From assembly GCF_017942225.1 (NCBI RefSeq), contig NZ_JAGKSD010000006.1, forward strand, positions 1 to 64,000: a stretch of DNA of 64,000 bases. The letters are read 5' to 3'. The notes under the pieces are model-generated. The model was not told the DNA's origin and did not search any database. It saw nothing but the letters and a program-made list of their open reading frames with translations. Positions 1 to 8,329 of the stretch are shown piece after piece. Every line of letters begins with the position of its first letter. Within the stretch, counting starts at the first letter, position 1. Both the position numbers and the translations under genes were made by a program. Source of the DNA: Corynebacterium sp. Marseille-P3884 (lineage in GTDB: Bacteria > Actinomycetota > Actinomycetes > Mycobacteriales > Mycobacteriaceae).

Positions 1-1609
1 GGCCCGGCATGGTCATGACGTCGCCGGTGAGCACGACGACGAACCCCGCGCCGGTGCGCGGCAGCAGCCGCTGGACGTGCAGGGTGTGGCCCTCCGGAGC
101 GCCGAGCGCGGTGGGGTCGTCGGAGAAGGAGTACTGCGTCTTCGAGATGCACACCGGCAGGGTGTCCCAGCCGTTGTCCTTGAGCATCTGCAGGTCGCGC
201 AGGGCTGCGGCGGAGTACTGGACGTCGTCGGCGCGGTAGATTTCGCGGGCGATCGTCTCGATGGAGGATTCCATGCCCGCAGCCGGGTCGTACAGCGGCT
301 TCGAGGTCCCGGAGCCGAGGGTGCCCACGAGAGTCTCGGCGAGAGCGGTGGCGCCGTCGCCGCCCTTCGCCCAGACCTCAGCCTCTTCGAGAGCGACGCC
401 GAAATCGGCGGCCCAGTCGCGCATGAATTGGCGTTCGGCCTCAGTGTCGGAGACGAACAGGTTCAAGGCCACGACCGGCTCGACGCCGAATTTGCGGATA
501 TTCTCCACGTGGCGCTCGAGGTTGACGATGCCGGACTTCAGGGCAGCGAGGTTTTCGTCGGTAAGCTCCTGCTTCGGCACGCCGCCGTTGTACTTGAGCG
601 AGCGGATCGTCGCGACGACGACAGCGCCCGCCACGTCGAGGTCGCCGTAGCGCGCCTTGATGTCGAAGAATTTCTCCGCACCCAGGTCCGAGCCGAAGCC
701 AGCCTCAGTCAACACGATGTCGGCGCACTTGCGGGCAGTTTGCGTGGCGACGAGTGTGTTGCAGCCGTGCGCGATATTCGCGAACGGACCGCCGTGGATG
801 AAGGCGGGAGTGCCGCCGAGCGTCTGCACGAGGTTCGGGTTGACCGCATCCTTGAGCAGCGCGGCCATCGCGCCTTCGGCCTTCAGGTCGCCCGCGGTGA
901 CGGGCTTCTTGTCGAAGGTGAGGCCCACGGTGATGCGCGCGAGGCGCGTCTTCAGGTCGTCCAGGTCGGTGGCGAGACCGAGAATCGCCATGATCTCGCT
1001 GGCGGCGGTGATGGTGAAGCCGGTCTCGGCCGGCGATCCGCTGCCGGGGCCGCCCAGGCCGGTCACTACGTTACGGAGCGAGCGGTCGTTGACGTCGAGG
1101 CAGCGCTGCCAGGTGACGCGGCGGGCGTCGATACGCAATTCGTTGCCGTGCTGAATGTGGTTGTCGACGATCGCCGCGAGCGTATTGTTCGCGCTCGTGA
1201 TCGCGTGGAAGTCGCCGGTGAAGTGGAGGTTGATGCTCTCCATGGGCACGACCTGCGAGTATCCGCCGCCCGCGGCGCCGCCCTTGATGCCCATGACCGG
1301 GCCGAGCGACGGCTCGCGCAGCGCGACAGCCGCGTTGTGTCCCAGCTTCGCCAGCGCGTCCGTAAGGCCGATGAGGACCGTCGACTTGCCCTCCCCCGCC
1401 GGCGTCGGCGACACGCCGGTGACGAGGACGAGCTTGCCCTCCGGCGCGCCGTCGAGCTTGCTCACGTCGACCTTGGCCATGGAGCGGCCGTACGGGATCA
1501 GAGCGTCGTCGGGAACCCCCGCCTTCGCGGCGATGTCGGCGATCGGTTCGAGAGTGTGGGCCTGGGCGATTTCGACGTCGGATTTCACGTCAGTGTTCGG
1601 TTGCGTCAT
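1..1609 (-). CDS. fhs: formate--tetrahydrofolate ligase (partial, C-terminus outside window)
   Basis: The enzyme ligates formate to tetrahydrofolate using ATP, giving 10-formyl-THF for purine and one-carbon metabolism in the cytosol. The reading frame is open from the ATG at 1609 to the window edge (about 536 codons, against a family length near 556, so roughly 20 C-terminal residues are missing). The N-terminal third carries the ATP-binding loop TPAGEGKST, followed by REPSLGP and GGAAGGGYSQVVPM, all typical of the family. There is no Shine-Dalgarno sequence; a TAGGCT -10 box (minus strand, 1617-1622) lies 7 nt before the ATG, so the mRNA is probably leaderless. It lies downstream of the Dcu transporter in the same direction but probably has its own promoter. 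Identification is firm. Confidence 0.93.
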   Translation of the reverse strand, partial: MTQPNTDVKSDVEIAQAHTLEPIADIAAKAGVPDDALIPYGRSMAKVDVSKLDGAPEGKLVLVTGVSPTPAGEGKSTVLIGLTDALAKLGHNAAVALREPSLGPVMGIKGGAAGGGYSQVVPMESINLHFTGDFHAITSANNTLAAIVDNHIQHGNELRIDARRVTWQRCLDVNDRSLRNVVTGLGGPGSGSPAETGFTITAASEIMAILGLATDLDDLKTRLARITVGLTFDKKPVTAGDLKAEGAMAALLKDAVNPNLVQTLGGTPAFIHGGPFANIAHGCNTLVATQTARKCADIVLTEAGFGSDLGAEKFFDIKARYGDLDVAGAVVVATIRSLKYNGGVPKQELTDENLAALKSGIVNLERHVENIRKFGVEPVVALNLFVSDTEAERQFMRDWAADFGVALEEAEVWAKGGDGATALAETLVGTLGSGTSKPLYDPAAGMESSIETIAREIYRADDVQYSAAALRDLQMLKDNGWDTLPVCISKTQYSFSDDPTALGAPEGHTLHVQRLLPRTGAGFVVVLTGDVMTMPG

Positions 1610-1616
1610 ACCCTCA

Positions 1617-1622
1617 AGCCTA
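1617..1622 (-). promoter_or_regulatory. -10 box of fhs (leaderless start)
   Basis: TAGGCT on the minus strand ends 7 nt before the fhs ATG, the spacing expected when transcription begins at the start codon. The assignment rests on motif and spacing only. Confidence 0.5.
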
Positions 1623-1646
1623 GGCCAGACGGCGAGGGGAATTCCG

Positions 1647-2957
1647 CTAGATCAGCACCGCACCGAAGCCGTAGCTGAGGAGCACCGACAAGGCGATGCA
1701 GATCACGCCCGGGACGATGAACGGGTGGTCGAAAACGTACTTGCCGATGCGCGTCGAGCCCGTGTCGTCCATCTCGACCGCGGCGAGAAGCGTCGGGTAC
1801 GTCGGCAGGACGAACAGCGCGGACACCGCCGGGAACGCGGCGACAGCGGTGAGCGGGCTGACGCCGATCGCGAGAGCCGCCGGCATGAGAGCTTTCGCCG
1901 TCGCGGCCTGCGAGTACAGCAGCGATGCGGCGAAGAACAGCACGACGGCGAGCAGCCACGGCTGCGACTGCAGCACATTGCCCGAAATATTCTGGATGTC
2001 TTCGATGTAGTGGTTGATGAACGTCGTGCCCAGCCACGCGACACCCAGCACGCACACGCACGCGGACATACCTGAACGGAAGACCTGCGTGCCCAGGATC
2101 TCCGCGGACGGAATCTTGGTCACGATGACGATGATGGTGGCGGCCGCCAGCATGATCGCCATGATCGCCTCGTTGCGCGGAATCGTCGGGTCAGCGATCA
2201 GGCCGACCTGCTCGGAGATCAGGGTGGCGTAGACCATCACGATGACGATCGCGAGCAAAAAGACGCTTACCGACGTCTTCGCCGCCCTCGTCGGCTCATA
2301 CCCCTGCTCGGATGCCGGCGGCCGCACGAGGCCGTCCGCCATGCGCTTCTGGTACACGGGATCGTCGGCGAGGTCCTTGCCCATGCGGTTGGCGATCCAG
2401 GCGGTCGGGAAGATCGCGAGGAATGTCGCCGGGATCATGACCCCGAGCAGCTGGAGGTAGCCGACTCCGAGGGGCTCGAGAATGCCGGCCAAGAACACCA
2501 CCGCCGCGGAGATCGGCGACGCCACGATCGCCATCTGGGAGGAGATCACCGCCACCGACAACGGGCGCGACGGGCGCACCTTGCCTTCCTTAGCCACCTC
2601 GACGATGACCGGCAGCGTCGAGAACGCGGTGTGGCCGGTACCCGCCAGAACGGTCATCAGCCACGTGACGATCGGCGCGTACAGCGTGATCCGCTTCGGG
2701 TCCCTGCGCAAGAATTTTTCCGCCAAGTAGACGAGGTAATCCATGCCGCCGGCGAGCTGCATCGCCGAGATCGCGGCGATCACGCACATGATGATGCCGA
2801 TGACGTCGAACGGAATGTCCTCCGCCGTCACCGTCATGCCGGTCATGCCGAGCAACAGGACGCCCAGGCCGCCGGCGAAGCCGATCGCGATGGAGCCGTA
2901 CCGGGCGCCGAGAACGATCGCCCCGAAAAGAATGATGAGTTGGAGGACCAACAACAT
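1647..2957 (-). CDS. anaerobic C4-dicarboxylate transporter, DcuA/DcuB family
   Basis: A 436-residue polytopic membrane protein, hydrophobic from residue 1 to the end, with the conserved Dcu segments GTGHTAFSTLPVI (about residues 105-118), a SQMAIVASPISAAVV stretch and a C-terminal FPTYPTLLAA-like region (VLPTYPTLLAAVEMDD). Members exchange or take up aspartate, fumarate, malate and succinate. Length matches the family (about 430-445). An AAAGG ribosome-binding site precedes the ATG at 2957. It lies directly downstream of aspA but an intrinsic terminator separates them, so it probably has its own transcript. The pairing with aspartase suggests aspartate import feeding fumarate production; whether it acts anaerobically here is inference. 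Confidence 0.9.
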   Translation of the reverse strand: MLLVLQLIILFGAIVLGARYGSIAIGFAGGLGVLLLGMTGMTVTAEDIPFDVIGIIMCVIAAISAMQLAGGMDYLVYLAEKFLRRDPKRITLYAPIVTWLMTVLAGTGHTAFSTLPVIVEVAKEGKVRPSRPLSVAVISSQMAIVASPISAAVVFLAGILEPLGVGYLQLLGVMIPATFLAIFPTAWIANRMGKDLADDPVYQKRMADGLVRPPASEQGYEPTRAAKTSVSVFLLAIVIVMVYATLISEQVGLIADPTIPRNEAIMAIMLAAATIIVIVTKIPSAEILGTQVFRSGMSACVCVLGVAWLGTTFINHYIEDIQNISGNVLQSQPWLLAVVLFFAASLLYSQAATAKALMPAALAIGVSPLTAVAAFPAVSALFVLPTYPTLLAAVEMDDTGSTRIGKYVFDHPFIVPGVICIALSVLLSYGFGAVLI

Positions 2958-3053
2958 GATGTGAGCCTTTCAGTCACGCCCCCGGCTGCCGGATGAAGCG
3001 AGATGAGCGTGACGAACTCGTCGAGGCAGCCGCATCTGCGTTCCAGTATGAAA

Positions 3054-3089
3054 CGCAAAGAACCGCCCAGCCAACATGGCGGGGCGGTT
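3054..3089 (-). terminator. intrinsic terminator of aspA
   Basis: An 8-bp stem, AACCGCCC (3061-3068) with GGGCGGTT (3082-3089), is followed on the minus strand by TTCTTTG. It lies about 85 bp downstream of the aspA stop codon and separates aspA from the Dcu transporter gene. Confidence 0.75.
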
Positions 3090-3172
3090 TTGTGCCCGAT
3101 TGTGTCCGGTTTAACAGATTGAGAACCGAACCCTATGCGGGAAAGACCCTTATCCGATCAATCCACTCCCGA

Positions 3173-4591
3173 CTAATCGAGGTAAAGCTTTCCGCGGAAC
3201 TCCGGGTGCATGAGGTTTTCCTTGGAGAGGATCTGGTCGAGGGTTTCTTCGTCGAGAAGCTCTTTTTCGAGCACGAGCTCGCGGACGCCCTTGCCCGTCG
3301 CTGCTGCTTCCTTGCCGATCAAATCGCCGTTGTGGTGGCCGATGAACGGGTTGAGGTAGGTGATGATGCCGATGGAATTGTCCACGTAGCCCTGGCACAC
3401 GTCTTCGTTGGCGGTGATGCCCACGACGCACTTCTCGCGGAGCGTCTTCGCCGCGTTGTGCAGCAGCTCGATCGAACCGAACAGGCTGCGTGCGATGACC
3501 GGCTCCATGACGTTGAGCTGCAGCTGGCCGGACTCGGCAGCCATGGAGACCGTGACGTCGTTGCCGAAGACCTTGAAGCACACCTGGTTGACGACCTCTG
3601 GGATCACCGGGTTCACCTTTGCCGGCATGATCGACGAGCCAGCCTGGCGTTCCGGAAGGTTGATCTCGTTCAGGCCGGCGCGCGGGCCGGACGACAGCAG
3701 ACGCAGGTCGTTACACGTCTTGGACAGCTTCATGGCCGCGCGCTTGAGTGCCGAGTGTGCCATGACGTAACTGCCGGTGTCCGAGGTGGCCTCGATGAGG
3801 TCGGGCGAGGTGGAGATCGGCAGGCCCGTGACCTCGCGCAGTGCCGCGATCACCTGGTCGCGGTAGCCACCCGGGGTGTTCACGCCAGTGCCGATCGCGG
3901 TAGCGCCGAGGTTCACCTCGAGCAGATCCGCCGCAGCCTGCTGGAGCTTGTCCTGCTCCTCAGCGAGGTTGGCGCCGAACGCCGTGAACTCCTGGCCCAG
4001 CGTCATCGGGACAGCATCCTGCAGCTGGGTGCGCCCCATCTTGAGGATGTCGCCGAATTCGTCGCCCTTCGCGCGGAACGCCTTTTGCAGCTCGTCGAGT
4101 TCAGCGATGAGCGTCTGCATCGAGTGGTACAGCCCCAGGCGGAATCCGGTCGGGTACGCGTCGTTGGTGGACTGCGACATATTGACGTCGTCGTTCGGGT
4201 TGATGACGTCGTAGCTGCCCTTCTCCTTGCCGATGATCTCCAGCGCAAGGTTGGCAACGACCTCATTGGTGTTCATGTTCACCGACGTGCCCGCGCCGCC
4301 CTGGTAAGCGTCGGTCGGGAACTGGTCCATGCAGGCGCCCTCGTCGAGGATCTTGTCGCACGCGGCGATGATCGCGTCAGCCTTGTCCTTCGGCAGGGTG
4401 TGCAAACGGCGGTTCGCCATAGCAGCAGCCTTCTTCACCATGACCATGCCGCGCACGAAATCCGGGTAGTCCTGGATCTTTGCGGACGAGATCTGGAAGT
4501 TATCGATCGCGCGCATCGTGTGCACGCCGTAGTACTTATCCTCCGGAACCTCTACGGTACCGAGCAGGTCTTCTTCTGTTCTGTAACCCAT
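3173..4591 (-). CDS. aspA: aspartate ammonia-lyase (aspartase)
   Basis: Converts L-aspartate to fumarate and ammonia in the cytosol. The 472-residue length is standard. The fumarase/aspartase signature [11 protein letters not shown] is present at about residues 315-325, together with upstream [17 protein letters not shown] and [13 protein letters not shown], and the N-terminal [16 protein letters not shown] segment typical of aspartases. No ribosome-binding site is visible; a TACACT -10 box ends 7 nt before the ATG at 4591, suggesting leaderless translation. It is downstream of hisE-hisG, as in Corynebacterium glutamicum, and is followed by an intrinsic terminator. Identification is firm. Confidence 0.96.
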   Translation of the reverse strand: MGYRTEEDLLGTVEVPEDKYYGVHTMRAIDNFQISSAKIQDYPDFVRGMVMVKKAAAMANRRLHTLPKDKADAIIAACDKILDEGACMDQFPTDAYQGGAGTSVNMNTNEVVANLALEIIGKEKGSYDVINPNDDVNMSQSTNDAYPTGFRLGLYHSMQTLIAELDELQKAFRAKGDEFGDILKMGRTQLQDAVPMTLGQEFTAFGANLAEEQDKLQQAAADLLEVNLGATAIGTGVNTPGGYRDQVIAALREVTGLPISTSPDLIEATSDTGSYVMAHSALKRAAMKLSKTCNDLRLLSSGPRAGLNEINLPERQAGSSIMPAKVNPVIPEVVNQVCFKVFGNDVTVSMAAESGQLQLNVMEPVIARSLFGSIELLHNAAKTLREKCVVGITANEDVCQGYVDNSIGIITYLNPFIGHHNGDLIGKEAAATGKGVRELVLEKELLDEETLDQILSKENLMHPEFRGKLYLD

Positions 4592-4598
4592 AGGCTCC

Positions 4599-4604
4599 AG
4601 TGTA
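4599..4604 (-). promoter_or_regulatory. -10 box of aspA (leaderless start)
   Basis: TACACT on the minus strand ends 7 nt upstream of the aspA ATG; there is no Shine-Dalgarno sequence in the short gap. Confidence 0.5.
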
Positions 4605-4612
4605 GAGAAGAA

Positions 4613-5458
4613 TTAGATTCGCGCGATTTGCAACTCCGTAGCAAGGATCGCCTCAGCGCCAGCGGCGGCGAGACTGTCCATTAGTTGGTTCGCTTCCTTC
4701 CGCGGCACCATCGCACGGACGGCGACCCAGTTGTCGCGCTGCAGTGGAGAGACCGTCGCGCCGGTCAGCCCCGGGGTGATCGCCACAGTTTCGTCCAGGT
4801 TGTCGCGCGACACGTTGTAATCGAGCATCACGAAATTGTGCGCCGTGAGAATTCCGCGGATGCGCGAGAGCACCACCTCATCGTCGGCAGTCAACTCACG
4901 GGCTTTTTGCTTGACGACGACCGCCTCACTCTCCACAATCGCCTCCCCGAACGGCTTCAAACCTTGCTGGCGAAGTGTCGCGCCCGTTGAAACCACATCT
5001 GCAATCGCGTCTGCCACACCGAGCTTGATGGAAATCTCCACCGCGCCGTCCAGGCGGATCACCTCCGTATTGATGCCGCGCGCGGAAAGGTAATCGGCGG
5101 CGAGGTGGGGGTAGCTCGTCGCTAAGCGTTTGCCCTCGAGGTCCTCGATTGTCCACGTCTCCCCTGCTGGCGCCGCGAAACGAAACGTCGAGCCACCGAA
5201 ACCGAGCTCGAGCACCTCCTCGACATCCGCCCGCGAATCGAGCGCGAGATCCCGCCCCGTGATGCCGAGATCCAAGTGTCCCGCTGCAACATAAATCGCG
5301 ATGTCCTTCGGACGCAGGAAGAAGAACTCGACGTTATTCGCCTCGTCGACGATATTCAGCGCCTTGCTCTGCCCGCGCCCCTTATACCCGGCCTCCTTGA
5401 GAATCCCGGTGGCCGCTTCCGACAACGAACCCTTGTTTGGAACAGCGATCTTGATCAT
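4613..5458 (-). CDS. hisG: ATP phosphoribosyltransferase (long form)
   Basis: Catalyses the first step of histidine synthesis, joining ATP and PRPP to give phosphoribosyl-ATP. The 281-residue protein is the long HisG type: an N-terminal catalytic part (KIAVPNKGSLSE; GITGRDLALDS) and a C-terminal regulatory domain (about residues 205-281, from PGLTGATVSPL onwards) that binds histidine for feedback control. The signature region VADAIADVVSTGATLRQ holds the phosphate-binding loop. An AGGAG site lies about 10 nt before the ATG at 5458. It follows hisE by about 32 nt, consistent with a two-gene operon separate from the rest of the his genes, as known in corynebacteria. Confidence 0.96.
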   Translation of the reverse strand: MIKIAVPNKGSLSEAATGILKEAGYKGRGQSKALNIVDEANNVEFFFLRPKDIAIYVAAGHLDLGITGRDLALDSRADVEEVLELGFGGSTFRFAAPAGETWTIEDLEGKRLATSYPHLAADYLSARGINTEVIRLDGAVEISIKLGVADAIADVVSTGATLRQQGLKPFGEAIVESEAVVVKQKARELTADDEVVLSRIRGILTAHNFVMLDYNVSRDNLDETVAITPGLTGATVSPLQRDNWVAVRAMVPRKEANQLMDSLAAAGAEAILATELQIARI

Positions 5459-5490
5459 GGTGCGTGGATCTCCTAAAAATCGTGGGCGTT

Positions 5491-5754
5491 CTAGAGGTAT
5501 TTGTAAATGTCGTCGGGAGTCAGACCCCGCTGAACCATCATGACCTGCGTCCAGTACATGAGCTGGCTCATCTCTTCTGCCAGCTCCTCATCCGACTGGT
5601 ACTCTGCAGCGATCCACACCTCGCCAGCTTCCTCGATGATCTTCTTGCCGATGAAATGCGGCCCCTTATCCAGCGCCTCCACCGTGCCCGAACCTTCCGG
5701 CCGCTCATCTGCCTTGGTGGACAGTTCCGCAAAAAGATCATCGAAATTCTTCAC
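5491..5754 (-). CDS. hisE: phosphoribosyl-ATP pyrophosphatase
   Basis: Hydrolyses phosphoribosyl-ATP to phosphoribosyl-AMP, the second step of histidine synthesis. The 87-residue protein has the MazG-like helical motif with [14 protein letters not shown] and [14 protein letters not shown], supplying the acidic metal ligands. I chose the GTG at 5754 over the in-frame GTG at 5763, because the translated start then reads MKNFDDLF as in other corynebacterial HisE proteins, and because a TAGAGT -10 box (5762-5767, minus strand) ends exactly 7 nt before it; the upstream GTG overlaps that box. The gene precedes hisG in the same direction. Confidence 0.93.
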   Translation of the reverse strand: MKNFDDLFAELSTKADERPEGSGTVEALDKGPHFIGKKIIEEAGEVWIAAEYQSDEELAEEMSQLMYWTQVMMVQRGLTPDDIYKYL

Positions 5755-5761
5755 GCAGATC

Positions 5762-5767
5762 ACTCTA
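5762..5767 (-). promoter_or_regulatory. -10 box of hisE (decides the start codon)
   Basis: TAGAGT on the minus strand ends 7 nt before the GTG at 5754 and overlaps the alternative GTG at 5763, which therefore could not be on the transcript. Confidence 0.5.
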
Positions 5768-5862
5768 ACCCATCTGCCGGGTGCGCCGACCGTGTTTCAT
5801 GCGTCCTTTCGCAGGTCGCTTCGGTTGGGCGCTGCGGAACTCGTCGGTGGGTCAGCTCCGCG

Positions 5863-5890
5863 CGCGCCGGCTAGGTGGTTCGCCGGCGCG
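5863..5890. other. GC-rich hairpin between HAD gene and hisE
   Basis: Perfect 9-bp arms CGCGCCGGC (5863-5871) and GCCGGCGCG (5882-5890) with a 10-nt loop, just past the stop of the HAD gene. No T-tract follows on either strand, so it may be a weak or Rho-assisted terminator. Confidence 0.4.
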
Positions 5891-5903
5891 CCGTTTGCTT
5901 GGC

Positions 5904-6596
5904 CTACACCGATTCGCGGGCAAGGCGGGCGTGTTCGAACCATTCCGCGACGTCTCCGGCCTTGGCGCCGACGAAACGCGCAGGATCGAAGGGCTGCACC
6001 CCGTGCGGGACAGCGTCGGGCGCAGCGAGTCCCAGGACAACGCACCCAGCGGCGGCTGCGGCGGACATTCCGGCCCACGAGTCCTCGAAGACAAGGCAGT
6101 CGGCGGGGTCGGCACCGACGGTCTCTGCGGCTTTGAGGTACATGTCGGGCGCTGGCTTCGGATTGGGTACCTCGTCGCCGGTGATCGAACCGTTGAACAG
6201 GGCACGCCCGACAGCGTCGATGCACCGGTCGGCGAGTTCGCGTTCAGTGTTGGTGGTCACGAGCATCGGCATGCCGGAAGCATGAAGCGACGACAACAGC
6301 TCGCGGACACCGGGGTTAGGAACCAGCTGGCCGGTGAATAATTCAGACATGCGCCCGAACATCCAGGAGCGGTGGTGGTCGTAATCCAACTGGGCGACGG
6401 ACAAACCAGCCCATTCCGCGCACACGCGAAGTGTGTTCGGGAAGCTTCCGCCGACGGTTTCCTCGCGCTTTTCGGTGCTCAAGCGGCGACCGAGGCGTTC
6501 GGAAAGCTCGTACGTCGCAATGCCCCACAGTGGCTCGGTGTCCACCATCGTGCCGTCCATGTCCCAGAAGACGGCGCGTGGGCCGCGGCTAGTCAA
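5904..6596 (-). CDS. HAD-superfamily hydrolase, phosphoglucomutase/phosphatase-like
   Basis: A 230-residue haloacid dehalogenase-like protein with motif I DMDGTMVDTE near the N-terminus, motif II VTTNT (about residue 114), motif III KPAPDMY (about 148) and motif IV FEDSWAG (about 171). Such enzymes remove phosphate from small molecules; the substrate cannot be told from sequence. I start it at the TTG at 6596, which overlaps the end of the upstream small gene by 8 nt and begins close to motif I; the longer frame reaching 6701 lies entirely inside that gene. Translational coupling with the upstream gene is likely. Confidence 0.85.
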   Translation of the reverse strand: MTSRGPRAVFWDMDGTMVDTEPLWGIATYELSERLGRRLSTEKREETVGGSFPNTLRVCAEWAGLSVAQLDYDHHRSWMFGRMSELFTGQLVPNPGVRELLSSLHASGMPMLVTTNTERELADRCIDAVGRALFNGSITGDEVPNPKPAPDMYLKAAETVGADPADCLVFEDSWAGMSAAAAAGCVVLGLAAPDAVPHGVQPFDPARFVGAKAGDVAEWFEHARLARESV

Positions 6597-6981
6597 GCTC
6601 AGGAAGGGAGTTGAGTGCTTCGTCGTCCGCACCCGTCGCGGCAGCGGCGCGGTACGAAAGCTCCTGCAGCTCAGTCTTTTCCTCGGGCTCGAGCACAGCA
6701 TCAGCGTGCTTGGCGTTGAAGTCGTGCAGGCTGTTGAAGAACGGGTCGACCACGGACAGGAGCTTGTCGGAGTCCGGGTCGTCTCCGATCAGCTCAAGGG
6801 CGTCGAGGTAGCCCTCGATCAGCTTCTTCAGATCGGGCAGGACTGCCGGGTCGAACGGCTCCTCCCACAGCTCTTTGTCTTCTTCTTTCAAGTAGGAGCC
6901 GGTGGCGAAGGTGGTCAGGTCATCGATGAACTCATCGACGTCGGATTGGAACTGATCGCGAATGGTCATGTCCGCCATCAT
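6589..6981 (-). CDS. small acidic conserved hypothetical protein
   Basis: A 130-residue, strongly acidic, helical protein without a signal peptide or membrane segment. I do not recognise a family. It sits 9 nt downstream of mshC and overlaps the HAD hydrolase by 8 nt, so the three genes probably form one transcription unit. Three ATG codons (6981, 6978, 6969) could start it; GGGGA suits 6978 best, and the difference is only one to four residues. Function unknown. Confidence 0.75.
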   Translation of the reverse strand: MMADMTIRDQFQSDVDEFIDDLTTFATGSYLKEEDKELWEEPFDPAVLPDLKKLIEGYLDALELIGDDPDSDKLLSVVDPFFNSLHDFNAKHADAVLEPEEKTELQELSYRAAAATGADDEALNSLPELD

Positions 6982-6990
6982 TCCCCAAGT

Positions 6991-8214
6991 TCAGCGGAGC
7001 TGCACGCCAAGCAACCCATCGAGCGCGTCGGCGATGATTCCGTTGTGGTCGCCGGGGGCGTCGTCGACGGTTTTCAGGGCGGTGACGGTGTCGAGGTCGT
7101 CGGCAAGCGCTGCGCGCAGCTTATCGACGACTCCCCTCGCCTCTTCCTCCCCCACTTCCCTGCCGAGCATCTCACGCCACCTGGCCAAACGCGCCTCCGC
7201 CTCGTCGAGAATGCCGTAGGAGAAATCCCGGTCCTCACGGTAGTGGCCAGCGAATACCGCGAGGCGGATCGCCGCCGGGTCGTGTCCGGCTTCGGAGAGC
7301 TTGTGAACGAAGACGAGGTTGCCGAGTGATTTCGACATTTTCACGCCGTCGAGGGCGATCATGCCGGTGTGGACGTAGTGGCCGGCCATGCGGTCGACGC
7401 CGTACGTGGCTTCGGCGTGAGCCGCGGAGAATTCGTGGTGCGGAAACGCGAGGTCACTGCCGCCGCCCTGAATCGAGAACGTCGTGCCGAGACGGTTCGT
7501 CGCGATCGCCGAGCACTCGATGTGCCAGCCCGGCCGACCTGCACCGAACGGCGCGTCCCACGCTGGTTCCCCGTCTCGGTGGCCGCGCCACAGTAGCGCG
7601 TCGAGGGGGTCGCGCTTGCCTTCGCGATCCGGGTCGCCGCCGCGCTCGGCGAAGAATTTCTCCATCGTCGCCCGGTCAAGGTTCGATTCGTACCCAAACT
7701 GCGGGGTAGCTGTGATGGGGGCGTAGATGTCGGTGGCGCCGGAGGTGTCGTCGATAAGCGAATATGCGATGCCCTTGTCCAGCAGTACCTGGACCATCTC
7801 GACGACCTCGTCGACGGCTTCCATCGCGCCGATGTAGTCGCGCGGCGGGATGACCGAGAGGATCTCCATGTCGCTGCGGAACAGGTCGATCTGGCTCGTG
7901 CCGAGCTCACGCCAATCGACGCCATCCCGTTCCGCGCGCTCGAACAGCGGGTCGTCGACGTCCGTGATGTTCTGCACGTAGTGGACCTTGTGCCCGTTGG
8001 CCAGCAGCTGGCGATACACGAGGTCGAACGTCAGGTACGTCGCCGCGTGCCCGAGGTGCGTCGAATCGTAAGGCGTAATACCGCACACATACATGCCGAC
8101 TTCGCCATCGCCCGTCTCGACGCGCTTTACTTCCCCATCCGCTGTGTCGTACAGCGCGAGCGGCACAGGTGTGCCAGCCACCGATGGGACCGCAGGATTA
8201 GGCCAAGAATGCAT
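6991..8214 (-). CDS. mshC: L-cysteine:1D-myo-inositol 2-amino-2-deoxy-alpha-D-glucopyranoside ligase
   Basis: The ATP-dependent ligase of mycothiol synthesis, joining cysteine to glucosaminyl-inositol. The 407-residue protein resembles class I cysteinyl-tRNA synthetase: [17 protein letters not shown] contains a zinc-ligand Cys44 and the HIGH-like THLGH, followed by the KMSKS loop near residue 290 and the [11 protein letters not shown] zinc/substrate region. I start it at the ATG at 8214, giving [10 protein letters not shown] as in known MshC proteins; a longer frame adds 11 unrelated residues. A TAGGGT -10 box is 7 nt upstream, so the mRNA is probably leaderless. The shorter C-terminus, lacking the tRNA-binding domain, distinguishes it from CysS. 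Confidence 0.95.
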   Translation of the reverse strand: MHSWPNPAVPSVAGTPVPLALYDTADGEVKRVETGDGEVGMYVCGITPYDSTHLGHAATYLTFDLVYRQLLANGHKVHYVQNITDVDDPLFERAERDGVDWRELGTSQIDLFRSDMEILSVIPPRDYIGAMEAVDEVVEMVQVLLDKGIAYSLIDDTSGATDIYAPITATPQFGYESNLDRATMEKFFAERGGDPDREGKRDPLDALLWRGHRDGEPAWDAPFGAGRPGWHIECSAIATNRLGTTFSIQGGGSDLAFPHHEFSAAHAEATYGVDRMAGHYVHTGMIALDGVKMSKSLGNLVFVHKLSEAGHDPAAIRLAVFAGHYREDRDFSYGILDEAEARLARWREMLGREVGEEEARGVVDKLRAALADDLDTVTALKTVDDAPGDHNGIIADALDGLLGVQLR

Positions 8215-8221
8215 GCAGCCC

Positions 8222-8227
8222 ACCCTA
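8222..8227 (-). promoter_or_regulatory. -10 box of mshC (leaderless start)
   Basis: TAGGGT on the minus strand ends 7 nt before the mshC ATG; no ribosome-binding site is seen. Confidence 0.45.
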
Positions 8228-8289
8228 CAACCCCAAAGCCTGGCCATGACGCGCGTCCTGCCGACACCTGCTGAACTCTACTTATATTT

Positions 8290-8311
8290 GGGCGTGCGGA
8301 AGTGGCCGTGG
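8290..8311 (+). repeat. 22-bp repeat, downstream end of HNH unit 1
   Basis: This 22-bp block (gggcgtgcggaagtggcc then gtgg) matches 52719-52740 at 19 of 22 positions and lies just beyond the 3' end of the HNH gene in both places. The sequence beyond it and most of the sequence between it and the gene differ, so it looks like a unit boundary. Confidence 0.5.
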
Positions 8312-8329
8312 GGTGTGGTGGCCCCTCGG

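Noticed and set aside
77..1678. A 533-codon plus-strand frame over fhs
   Set aside because: The minus-strand frame gives a full formate-tetrahydrofolate ligase with the TPAGEGKST motif, so the plus-strand frame is a shadow.
5863..5890. Intrinsic terminator after the HAD gene
   Set aside because: The stem is strong but no T-tract follows on either strand, so it is listed only as a hairpin.
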